Made by a program: the position numbers and the translations under genes. A stretch of DNA of 20,741 nucleotides from Methanomassiliicoccaceae archaeon (GTDB taxonomy: Archaea; Thermoplasmatota; Thermoplasmata; Methanomassiliicoccales; Methanomethylophilaceae), in the NCBI GenBank assembly GCA_016282555.1, contig JAEEKU010000046.1, positions 1-20,741 on the forward strand, read 5' to 3'. Below the pieces are notes generated by a model. That model saw only the letters and a list, made by a program, of their open reading frames with translations. It was not told where the DNA came from and ran no database searches. Shown one piece after another: positions 8,177 through 16,032 of this stretch (position 1 is the stretch's first letter; the number at the start of each line of letters is the position of its first letter).

Positions 8177-8195
8177 GTACCGCGTGCGGGCACAG

Positions 8196-9158
8196 TTACT
8201 CTTTCGGCTTCGTACCGTTTCTGATCTCCCTGAAGACCTCGCAGGTTCTGGACATGCATATATGCAGCATCGCCTCGGCGTCCCCGGTGCCGGACATTCC
8301 CGCCGCGCCGTCGTGGCCTCCCCCGGAGGACGAGGTTTCGCTCCCGATCCCTTTCATTATGATTCCGAGGTTCACGCCTCTGCGGACGGCTTCCGGAGTC
8401 GCCCTCGCGCTTATGCGGAACTCTTCCTCTCTCTGGGACGCCGAAAAGGAAACGTCGGCTCCGGCTGCCAGCAGCGATTTGCACACGGACGCTTCGAAGC
8501 TTCCCGCGAGGGCCGAAGCGACGATCATATCGCCTATGCGCTCGCATCTGGAGCGCCCCACGGCGGAGACCGAGGCGTGCCTCTCGGATATGCTGGCCGG
8601 AAGAACGGCGATATCCATGGCTTCGTCCATCGGGATCCCGCATTCCTCCATCAGCGATGCGAGGGCCGAGAGCAGGCGGGAATCGGCGACGCGGAGGTTC
8701 CTGCTGTCGGAGATCATTCCGCCCATAAGCATCAGCCCCTCCCGGCGGCCGATCGGCTTCCCCGACTGCCTGTAAAGATCGTAAACGATCTCGCAGCAGG
8801 AGACGCGCCCGGGATCGATGAGCGAGACGCAGCCGTCCCAGTCGCCGGTAACGATGTGGTGATCGATGACGACGGTTCCCTGCGGGAGTTCCTCGTCCAG
8901 ATCCAGCTGCGACAGGGACGACGTATCCACGGCGGCTACGGTATCGTAACGGGAGAGATCGCAGGAAGAGAGGATCTCTATTCCCAGCTTCTCCGCCGCG
9001 TTTTTCGCGGTGCGGTCAAGGCCTCCCGGGGCGTAGATATCCGCCGGGGGAAAGAGCCCGGCCAGAGCGAAGGCCGAACCCAGAGCGTCCATGTCCGCGT
9101 TGGCATGAACCAGAATGACTTTCTTCCCTTCTCTGAGCGCCTCTGCCGCAGCCTGCAT
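8196..9158 (-). CDS. DHH/DHHA1 family phosphoesterase (NrnA/RecJ-like)
   Basis: This metal-dependent phosphoesterase belongs to the family that degrades short oligonucleotides, pAp, cyclic dinucleotides or single-stranded nucleic acid. The 320-residue product has HANADMDALGSA (18-29), the aspartate of AVDTSS (D78), the name-giving DHH (99-101), MISDSRNL with D151, and the DHHA1 glycine motif SGGGH (278-282). Size and order match NrnA-like two-domain proteins rather than full RecJ. The gene is 27 bases after the ABC permease gene and 49 before the TctA-like gene, all on the same strand. No clear ribosome binding site precedes the ATG at 9158, but no better upstream start is present. Its position downstream of the exosome genes makes removal of short RNA leftovers an attractive but unproven role. 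Confidence 0.85.
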   Translation of the reverse strand: MQAAAEALREGKKVILVHANADMDALGSAFALAGLFPPADIYAPGGLDRTAKNAAEKLGIEILSSCDLSRYDTVAAVDTSSLSQLDLDEELPQGTVVIDHHIVTGDWDGCVSLIDPGRVSCCEIVYDLYRQSGKPIGRREGLMLMGGMISDSRNLRVADSRLLSALASLMEECGIPMDEAMDIAVLPASISERHASVSAVGRSRCERIGDMIVASALAGSFEASVCKSLLAAGADVSFSASQREEEFRISARATPEAVRRGVNLGIIMKGIGSETSSSGGGHDGAAGMSGTGDAEAMLHICMSRTCEVFREIRNGTKPKE

Positions 9159-9185
9159 GGCCGGTGCGTACGGAAAACTGTTATT

Positions 9186-10544
9186 TTATCTCTTTCTCGA
9201 AAACCTCTGCGCGGCTTTGCTCTGGCCCAGTCCCGTTATGAGAATGTCCGAGTTGTACAGCCTGACTGTTATCAGTATCATAATCGCCGAGAAAACCGCC
9301 ATATACGCGATCCCGTACAGCACGATGGAGTAGTCGTTGTACATCAGAGCCTGCATGGCGATCATCGGATGCGAGAACGGAATCGCGAACAGCACCCCCT
9401 GGATCGCGGAGGATGTCCCGTACCACCCCGAGAACATTATCACGAAGGCGGGGATCATGGCGAGGATGCTCAGAGGCATGGTCATGGTCTGCGCGGATTT
9501 GTAATTCTTCGCGAAAGCGCCCATGATCATGCAGATTCCCAGCGCGCACACGATGGAAAGGAATATAGACAGCATGAGCAGCAGGTAATCCTGCAGTTCG
9601 AGGCCCAGGCCGACGTCCTCCAGACTGATTCCCGACGCGATCTCGCTGGTCATGGCGTTCATGTAGAAGCTCATGCCTATCATATACGCGAGACCGTAGA
9701 CCAGGCCGACGACCGCCGCGGCTATTATCTTTCCCGTGACGATCACGGTTCTGCGTATGGGCAGCGTGAGCAGGGTCTCCAGAGTTTTGTTCTCCTTCTC
9801 GGAGCCCATGGAGCTTATCACGATGCTCCCGACCATCATGATTATTATCATTATCACCAGCGGAACCATCATGGTCTGGCTGGTGACCTGGCTCGCGAGC
9901 TCCGCGGGAGAGATGTCGCTCACGTAATTGCCGTTTATCATGGTCCCGATCCCGTCAGCCCTGATGGGATTGGTGTAGAACCAGTAATTGGTGATGCCGG
10001 CCTCCTCGGTCAGGAGCGTTCTTGACAGCATTCCGTTCAGAGACGAGATCAGAGACGAGACCACTACCGACGGGGACGAATCGAACAGCCCCTCCGCCTC
10101 GTAGATGTAGAACTGCTCCAGAGACGCCTGGTTCTCCGTCGCTATCAGCGTGCTGAACCTCTCCGGAACGATCAGAGCCGACGAGAGCCCCAGCGAGCTC
10201 AGGCGTCCGGTCAGATCCGCGTAGTCGATCTTCCCGTCCGGAGTTTTCACCGACTGAACTTCGTAGACGTAATCGTCGACGCTTCTGCCCGGAGGGATGG
10301 AACCGGCGTACACCGCCCTGAGAGCGGTATCGAGATCCCAGGTCTCCCCGCCGGAAAGAGTCACTTTTCCGTTATCGGAATCGACGATTGCGACGGGAGG
10401 AAGGACTTTCGCCTTTTCCACTTCTCCCCCGATCAGCCCTCCGAGGGCCATGAACAGAACCATCATGACCATGATCGAAGCGACGGTTCCGGGAGTGAGA
10501 AGCTCTTTGAGCTCTTTCCTGACGATGTTGGTGAGATGGCTCAT
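9186..10544 (-). CDS. ABC-2 type exporter permease (NatB-like)
   Basis: This is the membrane subunit of an ABC exporter. The 452-residue protein has one membrane segment near residues 22-40, a large outside domain (about 43-222) and a membrane block of about five segments from 225 to the C-terminus. The cytosolic loop GSEKENKTLETLLTLPIRR (247-265) is characteristic of ABC-2/NatB permeases. The ATG at 10544 overlaps the ATPase stop by four bases (ATGA) and has GGTGAGG upstream. An in-frame upstream extension is Arg/Gly-rich shadow sequence. Its partner is the ATPase gene just upstream. The substrate is unknown; Na+ export is known only for some relatives. Confidence 0.85.
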   Translation of the reverse strand: MSHLTNIVRKELKELLTPGTVASIMVMMVLFMALGGLIGGEVEKAKVLPPVAIVDSDNGKVTLSGGETWDLDTALRAVYAGSIPPGRSVDDYVYEVQSVKTPDGKIDYADLTGRLSSLGLSSALIVPERFSTLIATENQASLEQFYIYEAEGLFDSSPSVVVSSLISSLNGMLSRTLLTEEAGITNYWFYTNPIRADGIGTMINGNYVSDISPAELASQVTSQTMMVPLVIMIIIMMVGSIVISSMGSEKENKTLETLLTLPIRRTVIVTGKIIAAAVVGLVYGLAYMIGMSFYMNAMTSEIASGISLEDVGLGLELQDYLLLMLSIFLSIVCALGICMIMGAFAKNYKSAQTMTMPLSILAMIPAFVIMFSGWYGTSSAIQGVLFAIPFSHPMIAMQALMYNDYSIVLYGIAYMAVFSAIMILITVRLYNSDILITGLGQSKAAQRFSRKR

Positions 10545-11266
10545 GATTTCCTCACCGCCTTGACGAAGACCTCTTCGAGATTCGCCGCGCCGAACTTCTC
10601 CTTCAGCTCGTCCGGGGTTCCCAGAAGTATCAGGTTCCCCTGATCTATCATCCCGACCCTGTCGCACAGCATCTCGACCTCGAACATGTTATGCGACGAT
10701 ATTATGACCGTGACTCCGTTCGCCGCTATATTGCGGATGATCTCGCGGATCTCGTACGCGTTGAGAACGTCGAGGCCGGACGTGACCTCGTCCATTATCG
10801 CGAGCTTCGGAGAGGGCATGATGGCTCTCGCGATGAGAAGGCGGCGCATCATTCCCTTGCTGTAGGTATCGACCTTGGAATCGATCCTGTCGCCTAAATC
10901 GGCGATCTCGATTCCCCTGCCGACCATCTCCCTCTGCGCCTCGCCCGAAGTGTAGAATTTCGAGATGAAATCGAGGTACGCTCTCCCCGTGAGATCCTTG
11001 TACGCGCCGGCGTCCTCCGGAAGATAGCTTATGACCTCCCTGACCTTCTCCGGCTCCGAGGAAACGTCGTAGCCGTATACTGAGATCGATCCGGACGTTA
11101 TGCGGAGAAGCGTCGAGATCATTCTCAGAGTGGTAGTCTTTCCCGCACCGTTATGCCCGAGAAGCCCGAAGATCTCCCCTTCCTTAACCGTAAGGGAAAT
11201 CCCGTGGACCGCCTCCCTGCTGCCGTAAGACTTGCGTACATTGTCGAGGACGAGCGCGTCAGCCAT
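10541..11266 (-). CDS. ABC transporter ATPase subunit (NatA-like)
   Basis: This nucleotide-binding subunit should power the ABC-2 permease encoded next. The 241-residue product contains Walker A GHNGAGKT (37-44), a Q-loop region reading YLPEDAG (81-87) as in many exporter ATPases, the signature YSKGMMRRL (135-143), Walker B KLAIMDEV (154-161) and the H-loop histidine at 192. Walker B is followed by TSGLD. The start at 11266 is supported by a TATA-like box about 21-29 bases upstream and no Shine-Dalgarno sequence, which points to a leaderless transcript that begins a new unit after the prefoldin gene. An out-of-frame ATG ten bases upstream opens only a five-codon frame. Confidence 0.92.
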   Translation of the reverse strand: MADALVLDNVRKSYGSREAVHGISLTVKEGEIFGLLGHNGAGKTTTLRMISTLLRITSGSISVYGYDVSSEPEKVREVISYLPEDAGAYKDLTGRAYLDFISKFYTSGEAQREMVGRGIEIADLGDRIDSKVDTYSKGMMRRLLIARAIMPSPKLAIMDEVTSGLDVLNAYEIREIIRNIAANGVTVIISSHNMFEVEMLCDRVGMIDQGNLILLGTPDELKEKFGAANLEEVFVKAVRKS

Positions 11267-11286
11267 AAGCGGTCATGGAATAACTG

Positions 11287-11295
11287 TATAAAATA
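11287..11295 (-). promoter_or_regulatory. TATA box for the ABC exporter operon
   Basis: TATTTTATA on the minus strand lies 21-29 bases upstream of the ATPase ATG at 11266, in the 57-base gap after the prefoldin beta gene. The position suggests leaderless transcription of the exporter-DHH-TctA group. The same T-rich stretch could help end transcription of the exosome superoperon, since archaeal terminators are U-rich. Confidence 0.5.
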
Positions 11296-11323
11296 GGTAA
11301 TGAAAGAGGTTTGGAGACGGGAT

Positions 11324-11671
11324 TTACGCCTGCGCTCTTCCCATCGCCGCGTTGATGGCGTCCTGGAGCATCTGGTACTTCTCTTTGAGACCGTTCTCCT
11401 GGCGCACGAGAGAGTTGATGCGGACGTCCATCAGCTCGACGGACTCTTCGAGCTCCGCTTTGAGGGCGGGGACGTCGTCGACTTTGAGCATGAGGGATCC
11501 GGCCGTTTTGTATACGGCACCGGTGCTCTTCTCCAGCTCCTGCAGGGTCCTTTCGATCTCGCGCTTCTGGGTCTGCATCTGGGCCCTCTGCGACGAGACC
11601 GCCTGAAGCTGCTGCTGGACCTGCTGGAACTGCGCGATCTGATTCTGCAACTGGGGGCTGATTCCGTTCAT
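11324..11671 (-). CDS. pfdB: Prefoldin beta subunit
   Basis: Prefoldin is a jellyfish-shaped hexamer that captures unfolded proteins and passes them to the group II chaperonin; beta subunits form four of its six arms. The 115-residue protein is almost entirely coiled coil. It has a Gln-rich N-terminal helix (LQNQIAQFQQVQQQLQAV), a central hairpin (GAVYKTAGSLMLKVD) typical of beta subunits, and a C-terminal helix. The start ATG overlaps the pcc1 stop by four bases (ATGA). It is the last gene of the superoperon, as in many archaea. Confidence 0.92.
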   Translation of the reverse strand: MNGISPQLQNQIAQFQQVQQQLQAVSSQRAQMQTQKREIERTLQELEKSTGAVYKTAGSLMLKVDDVPALKAELEESVELMDVRINSLVRQENGLKEKYQMLQDAINAAMGRAQA

Positions 11672-11907
11672 ATTCTGGCTTCCGTAAGATTATGGATATC
11701 TTCAATGACTCTGATGCACTCCATACAGGAGTTCAGGGCGGCCCTCATTGAGGAGACGTCCGAAGCGCGTATGCGTATCACCGCAGCGCCGTCTTCTTCG
11801 GAACTCTCCGTCTCCGTGCGGGAGATCTCCCTCGCGGACTCCGGTCCGATCGAGGAGACTATCACTCCCGGGCTGCACCCCTCCGCCCTGATGACTGCGG
11901 TGAGCAT
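11668..11907 (-). CDS. pcc1: KEOPS complex subunit Pcc1
   Basis: Pcc1 is the small dimerising subunit of KEOPS, which with Kae1 makes the threonylcarbamoyladenosine modification at position 37 of ANN-decoding tRNAs. The 79-residue product fits the family in length and in its C-terminal half: VIRIRASDVSSMRAALNSC and CIRVIEDIHN match the helix that packs at the dimer and Kae1 surfaces. The ATG at 11907 follows the rpoP stop by two bases; earlier in-frame residues are shadow sequence over rpoP. Its position between rpoP and prefoldin beta is the usual one in archaeal exosome superoperons. Similarity is moderate because the protein is small. Confidence 0.8.
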   Translation of the reverse strand: MLTAVIRAEGCSPGVIVSSIGPESAREISRTETESSEEDGAAVIRIRASDVSSMRAALNSCMECIRVIEDIHNLTEARI

Positions 11908-11909
11908 GC

Positions 11910-12044
11910 TCAGTCGGAGTACAGGGTCTTCTTCGTGGACTGCCTGTCCTTGAAGAATATCTTGGATCCGCATTTCTCGCACTGGAGCCCCAGCGCTTTG
12001 AGATCGTTCCTGACCGGTTCCTTGCATTTAGCGCATCTGTACAA
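11910..12044 (-). CDS. rpoP: DNA-directed RNA polymerase subunit P (Rpb12 homologue)
   Basis: This zinc-binding small subunit of archaeal RNA polymerase holds the Rpo3/Rpo10 platform together. The product from TTG at 12044 has 44 residues with two CxxC pairs (C4/C7 and C22/C25) and a basic C-terminus, as in RpoP. Two starts are possible. GTG at 12053 adds three residues, but it overlaps GGTGAT, the likely ribosome binding site. TTG at 12044 sits four bases after GGTGAT, the same spacing as in the neighbouring eL43 gene, and gives the common family start MYRC. I prefer TTG; the alternative changes nine bases only. Confidence 0.82.
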   Translation of the reverse strand: MYRCAKCKEPVRNDLKALGLQCEKCGSKIFFKDRQSTKKTLYSD

Positions 12045-12055
12045 TCCGATCACCG

Positions 12056-12307
12056 TCAGGATTCGGAAACCTGGGATATCTCTCTCTTGGACACGGGGCT
12101 GTAGGCTTTGGCGGCGAATTTCACTCCGCAGTGCCTGCAGGACCAGATCCCGGAGCTGACCCTCCCGACGGCCATGTGGTGGCAGACGGGGCATTCGTGA
12201 TCGGCTTTCTGATCGGCCTCGACGGTTTTGATGCTGTTGCGTACGATAACGCCGTACCTGGCTCCGAACCTTCCGGAGCTTCCGACTTTGACTGTTCTCT
12301 TTGACAT
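12056..12307 (-). CDS. rpl37ae: Large ribosomal subunit protein eL43 (L37Ae)
   Basis: This is a zinc-ribbon protein of the large ribosomal subunit. The 83-residue product has the conserved N-terminus MSKRTVKVGSSGRFGARYG and the zinc ribbon formed by C39, C42, C57 and C60. Its length is typical. The ATG at 12307 is preceded by GGTGAT with a four-base gap; a GTG three codons earlier would overlap the rrp42 stop and adds residues outside the family. It lies five bases after rrp42, in its usual superoperon place. Confidence 0.95.
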   Translation of the reverse strand: MSKRTVKVGSSGRFGARYGVIVRNSIKTVEADQKADHECPVCHHMAVGRVSSGIWSCRHCGVKFAAKAYSPVSKREISQVSES

Positions 12308-12312
12308 GTTGA

Positions 12313-13086
12313 TCACCCGATTATCTTTCTGATTTCCGCACCCTTCTCGACAGCCCTGTCGAGGCAGAGGCTGAGTTCATCCAGAGTGATGGATCCCATT
12401 CCCCCCTTCTGCATGGCTCTGAAGTTGCCGTTGTCGTCGGTGGTGACGGTCAGCCGGGCGGTTGAAATCTGCTCTTCGTCGAAATTTGGGTCTACTATTA
12501 AAGTATTTCCCACCTTGGCCTCAGTCACAGAAACGGGGGTGCAGGTTATCGGAAGAGGCCTGTTCTCCCCTTTTCCGTACTGCTCTCCCGGGATCACCGC
12601 GGTTCTGAGGGCGCAGACCGCCGCCAGATTCGAGGCGTCGAAGAGATTCCCGTCGTGATCCAGCGCGTAGATGTCAACGAAGCACATCCATACCTCCTCT
12701 CCGGGGGTGATGCACAGCGCCTCCGCGTCCACCATTCCGGACTCCCTGATCCCGCGGTCGACGACGCGCGCGAGTTCTATAGCATCCTCTCCGGGGGGAC
12801 CGGACTCGAAAGACGGGTGGGCCATGGGGATCAGCTCCGCGCCGGTGGTGAGAACCCCCAGGTTCGGAGTGTCGGGGAACGGGGTTCCCGGAATTATCTT
12901 CACTCCCGCGATCACCTCGGTCTTTCCGATTTTTACTCTGGCGGAGCCGTCCGCGCTCTCGATGCAGTTTGTAACGACTTCTATCTTGCGGAATTCTCCG
13001 GACCCGCGGCCGTCGATCCTCTTTCCGTCTTTCAGGAGATTGAGGATGTGGTCGCGCCTGATGTCGGACATTATCTCATTGCTCAT
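12313..13086 (-). CDS. rrp42: Exosome complex subunit Rrp42
   Basis: Rrp42 is the non-catalytic RNase PH-like partner that alternates with Rrp41 in the hexameric ring of the archaeal exosome. The 257-residue product shows the family N-terminus DHILNLLKDGKRIDGRG, the central PNLGVLTTGAELIPMAHP region and the C-terminal SITLDELSLCLDRAVEKG. The ATG at 13086 overlaps the end of rrp41 by 11 bases and has AAGGAGG nine bases upstream, which decides it over the ATG at 13071. Its close coupling to rrp41 fits equimolar assembly. Confidence 0.95.
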   Translation of the reverse strand: MSNEIMSDIRRDHILNLLKDGKRIDGRGSGEFRKIEVVTNCIESADGSARVKIGKTEVIAGVKIIPGTPFPDTPNLGVLTTGAELIPMAHPSFESGPPGEDAIELARVVDRGIRESGMVDAEALCITPGEEVWMCFVDIYALDHDGNLFDASNLAAVCALRTAVIPGEQYGKGENRPLPITCTPVSVTEAKVGNTLIVDPNFDEEQISTARLTVTTDDNGNFRAMQKGGMGSITLDELSLCLDRAVEKGAEIRKIIG

Positions 13087-13825
13087 CGCCGTCAGCCTCC
13101 TTCGCGTTGGCGGAATAGCGCCTTTTGAGCGCGTCTTTCTGAAGCTCGTAAACTTCGTGGCAGGCTCCGACGGCCATTTTAACGGCGCGGTCGAACTCCT
13201 CGCGGGTCATGTTGCCGTCCATCTGGAGAAGAACGATCTCGTCGGTGGAGGGAACAATGGCTACGGGAACATCCGCCTGGCCGTAGTTGTCCTCCTCCTT
13301 GTTGAGATCGAGGAGAACGTGCCCGTCGGCCTTTCCGGCAGCTATAGCGGGAACTATGTCCCTCATGGGGATCCCCGCATCCGCCAGAGCGACGGAGGCC
13401 GCGGTGAGCCCCGCGCACCTGGTGCCGGCGTTCGCCTGAAGGATCTCGATGTAAACGTCGATCGAAGCCCTGGGATACAGTTCGGTGAGAACGACTTTCT
13501 CCAGAGCCTCGGATATGATTTTGGAGATCTCCACGGATCTTCTGTCCGGGCCCGGCCTTTTCCTGTCGCTGACCGAAAAAGCCTGCATGTTGTACTTGCA
13601 CTGGATTATGGCTTTGGACGGGTTCTGTAGATGGCGGGGGTGGCACTCCCTGGGCCCGTAGACGGCGGCGAGAACCTTGTTTTTGCCTATCTCCACATAA
13701 GCGGAGCCGTCCGCGTTGCTGAGAACCCCGGCCTCGATCTTTATGTTTCTGTGCTCTTCGGCCGTCCTGCCGTCTATCCTCATCCCGTTTTCATCTACAA
13801 GTACCATATCTGTATGTCCGCTCAT
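13076..13825 (-). CDS. rrp41: Exosome complex exonuclease Rrp41 (catalytic subunit)
   Basis: Rrp41 carries the active site for phosphorolytic 3'-5' RNA decay and for reverse adenylation in the archaeal exosome. The 249-residue RNase PH-fold protein has the phosphate-binding DRRSVE (94-99), GTRCAGLTAASVALADAG (134-151), and the acidic metal-binding segment LLDLNKEEDNYGQAD (171-185), as in Sulfolobus Rrp41. The ATG at 13825 lies one base after the rrp4 stop, with a strong GAGGAGG embedded in the last rrp4 codons; in-frame sequence upstream is Arg-rich shadow. Nothing suggests loss of activity. Confidence 0.96.
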   Translation of the reverse strand: MSGHTDMVLVDENGMRIDGRTAEEHRNIKIEAGVLSNADGSAYVEIGKNKVLAAVYGPRECHPRHLQNPSKAIIQCKYNMQAFSVSDRKRPGPDRRSVEISKIISEALEKVVLTELYPRASIDVYIEILQANAGTRCAGLTAASVALADAGIPMRDIVPAIAAGKADGHVLLDLNKEEDNYGQADVPVAIVPSTDEIVLLQMDGNMTREEFDRAVKMAVGACHEVYELQKDALKRRYSANAKEADGDEQ

Positions 13826-13826
13826 A

Positions 13827-14537
13827 TCAATCCTCCTCCTCGAAATCGTCTTCCTCACGGGGGAGCCTGTTTTCGATGAACGCCCTGACTTTGTCTGTGA
13901 GATTCGAAGCCTGGGCCTGTGCTTCGATCATCTTTATGGCATCGGCGGCCGCGTCCATGTTCTCCTCCTCGCCGTCGATCCAGATTCTTCCGTTCTGCCC
14001 CACGAAGATGCGGCAGTCGGTGGTGTTTTTCAGCATGGTGATCATAGAGCCGCTCTTCCCTATTATGCGGGATACTTTCGAATACGGTATGCTCACGAGC
14101 CTTCCGCCCTCGATGCGTCTGAGACCGGAATCTTTCATGGTTACGCTGATCTTTTTGTTTTCGTCTACGGACAGAACCTTCAGGAGAACCACGTTGCCTA
14201 TATCCAGATATCTCGAGGTGTCTCCGAATTCGACTTTCCACGGAACCTCGTTCACGTGAAGGGGGGCGGGATACGGGGCGCTGATGTCGACTGTCCAGTT
14301 GGACGGTCCGATATCTATGATCACGCCTATGACCGTGTCTCCGGAAACAGGCATGTAGTGCCCCCTGAGGGGGATCACTCCCACCGTATTCTGGAAAACG
14401 TTCCTCACTCCCATTACTCCTGCATGGACTCTGCCGTCGAGCACGTACGCGTTCTCGCCGGGCTTCATGCCTGAATTGTCAAGCACGTCGCCCGGCACTA
14501 CTATCTCGCGCGTCTGCCTGGCGTTTCTTCTTTCCAT
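13827..14537 (-). CDS. rrp4: Exosome RNA-binding cap subunit Rrp4
   Basis: Rrp4 forms part of the RNA-binding cap on the Rrp41/Rrp42 ring and favours binding of A-rich RNA. The 236-residue product has an N-terminal domain (VVPGDVLDNSGMKPGENAY region), an S1 domain (about 60-135) and a KH domain with IIGKSGSM (158-165). It ends in a very acidic tail (EEDDFEEED), the DNA of which doubles as the ribosome binding site of rrp41. The ATG at 14537 lies 19 bases after SBDS. No Csl4 gene is in the window. Confidence 0.95.
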   Translation of the reverse strand: MERRNARQTREIVVPGDVLDNSGMKPGENAYVLDGRVHAGVMGVRNVFQNTVGVIPLRGHYMPVSGDTVIGVIIDIGPSNWTVDISAPYPAPLHVNEVPWKVEFGDTSRYLDIGNVVLLKVLSVDENKKISVTMKDSGLRRIEGGRLVSIPYSKVSRIIGKSGSMITMLKNTTDCRIFVGQNGRIWIDGEEENMDAAADAIKMIEAQAQASNLTDKVRAFIENRLPREEDDFEEED

Positions 14538-14556
14538 TGTATCGACCTGAAATTAT

Positions 14557-15249
14557 TCAAAGCAGTTTTACGGACGCCGACCCTTTGGTTTTGCGGTTGA
14601 GGCGGTCCGTTATGTCGTTCGTCATGCCGCCGGGAACCTCCAGCACCCCGATCCACGATCCGTCGGCGGTCCATTCCTCCCTCTCCAGAGTCCCGCTGCG
14701 GATGAGATCGTCATAACAGCGGCCGTAATCGGAGCCGTTGATCTTCACCGCTATGCGGACCTTCTCGAATCTGATGGGGATGAGAGGCCTGAGAAGCTTC
14801 ATAGCCTCGTCTATCTCCTTCTGGAGGGGCTTGAACGGATCCGGATGGTATTTGGCCTCCTCGAGGGCCAGCTGGATCCTCAGAGGGGGATGCGGGGTGT
14901 GCGTCTGCGGATTTATCGCGTTGGCCGCGATGAACGCGATGACCTGCTGCCTTTTGGCCTCCAGCATCTCCTTGCGCTGTTCGGCCGTTATCTGGATTTC
15001 CCCTTTCTCGATGATTCTGGAAGCGATCTCCGAGATGTCGCCGGTGCCGAAAACCTCTTTGATTTTATCCTCGGCGGGCCTCGTGCCTTTTCCGGCGTTC
15101 TTGAAGACGCCTTCGACGGCCATGTATTCGATTATATCGAACTCCTTCCCCTGCTTTATCAGGTCGACCACTCTGGGATCCAGAAGGATCTCGAAAGTCT
15201 CGCCGTGGGATTCCAGTCTGGCGGTTATCGCGTCGTCTAAGCTTACCAT
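14557..15249 (-). CDS. Ribosome maturation protein SBDS homologue
   Basis: This is the archaeal homologue of Shwachman-Bodian-Diamond syndrome protein (Sdo1), which acts in large-subunit maturation by helping release the anti-association factor aIF6. The 230-residue product shows the three-domain family pattern: an N-terminal FYSH domain with FEILLDPRVVDLIKQGKEFD and VFKNAGKGTRP, a middle helical domain with IAANAINPQTHTPHPP, and a C-terminal ferredoxin-like domain (IPIRFEKVRIAVKI). It starts six bases after psmA, and all parts of the family are present. Confidence 0.95.
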   Translation of the reverse strand: MVSLDDAITARLESHGETFEILLDPRVVDLIKQGKEFDIIEYMAVEGVFKNAGKGTRPAEDKIKEVFGTGDISEIASRIIEKGEIQITAEQRKEMLEAKRQQVIAFIAANAINPQTHTPHPPLRIQLALEEAKYHPDPFKPLQKEIDEAMKLLRPLIPIRFEKVRIAVKINGSDYGRCYDDLIRSGTLEREEWTADGSWIGVLEVPGGMTNDITDRLNRKTKGSASVKLL

Positions 15250-15255
15250 GCCGGC

Positions 15256-15972
15256 TCATGCCTCTTCGGAACCGATGAAACGGGATATGTCGGACTCCGG
15301 GAGCCTTCTGAACTTCTTTCCGTCCTCGGCGAGCCCTATCTCCACGGTTTCGGCTTTGGGATCCTCTTCGATCGCTTCTTTGAGAGCTTTGAGCCCGAGC
15401 GCGATGGCGTCCTCGTAGCTCATATCATCCTCGTACTCCTTCTCGAGAACTTCGATCGCGGGGGTGCGGCCGACGCCTATGCACGTCGCTTTGTACGCGA
15501 TCAGCGCGCCCGACGGGTCGGTTTCGAAAAGATGGACTCCGAGATCGTCCGCGCCGGCGACGAGAAGGGCGGTTCCGAACGGACGGGCGCCGCCGTACTG
15601 GGTGAAATTCTGCTTGTAGTCGCAGATCTTCTTTACGAGCATTTCGACGGAGATGTTCTCCCCGAAGTTCACTTTGTGGACCTGCGCAGCCTTCCTCGCT
15701 TCGTCGACGAGGACTCTGGCATCGGCTACGAGGCCGGACGTCGCGCATCCGATGTAATCATCGATCTGATGGATCTTCTCGATGGACTTGGGTTCTATCA
15801 GCTTGTTTACGGATCTCCTGTCCACAATGAGGGCCACCCCGCCCTTGTACTTTATTCCGATTGTGGTGGATCCTTTCTTGACGGCCTCGCGGGCGTATTC
15901 TACCTGGAAAAGCCTTCCGTCAGGCGAAAACACGCTGATACCCTTATCATATGCCATTTGTCCAGGTTGCAT
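15256..15972 (-). CDS. psmA: Proteasome subunit alpha
   Basis: This is the outer-ring subunit of the archaeal 20S proteasome, forming the gate through which the ATPase PAN or Cdc48 feeds substrates. The 238-residue product begins with MQPGQMAYDKGISVFSPDGR and continues LFQVEYAREAVKKGSTTIG, nearly the Thermoplasma alpha sequence, including the N-terminal gate and helix H0. TSGLVADARVLVD and YTQYGGARPFG follow. Lacking a Thr1 nucleophile is normal for alpha subunits. GGAG lies eight bases before the ATG at 15972, and a TATA box 38-45 bases upstream suggests a promoter inside the superoperon. The beta subunit gene is not in this window. Confidence 0.97.
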   Translation of the reverse strand: MQPGQMAYDKGISVFSPDGRLFQVEYAREAVKKGSTTIGIKYKGGVALIVDRRSVNKLIEPKSIEKIHQIDDYIGCATSGLVADARVLVDEARKAAQVHKVNFGENISVEMLVKKICDYKQNFTQYGGARPFGTALLVAGADDLGVHLFETDPSGALIAYKATCIGVGRTPAIEVLEKEYEDDMSYEDAIALGLKALKEAIEEDPKAETVEIGLAEDGKKFRRLPESDISRFIGSEEA

Positions 15973-16009
15973 AATCTGTACTCCTTTCGGTTTCCCATAT
16001 CTTAGAGCA

Positions 16010-16017
16010 GTATAAAG
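16010..16017 (-). promoter_or_regulatory. TATA box upstream of psmA
   Basis: CTTTATAC on the minus strand lies in the 60-base gap between pop5 and psmA. Initiation about 24 bases downstream would give a short leader of about 14-16 bases that just contains the GGAG of psmA. It would allow the proteasome-exosome genes to be transcribed independently of pop5. Confidence 0.5.
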
Positions 16018-16032
16018 ACGTTTAGCAACGTT

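Noticed and set aside
8184..10025. A 613-codon plus-strand frame across the DHH and ABC permease genes.
   Set aside because: It spans two clear minus-strand genes and their gap; the product is Arg/His/Gly/Asp-rich shadow sequence.
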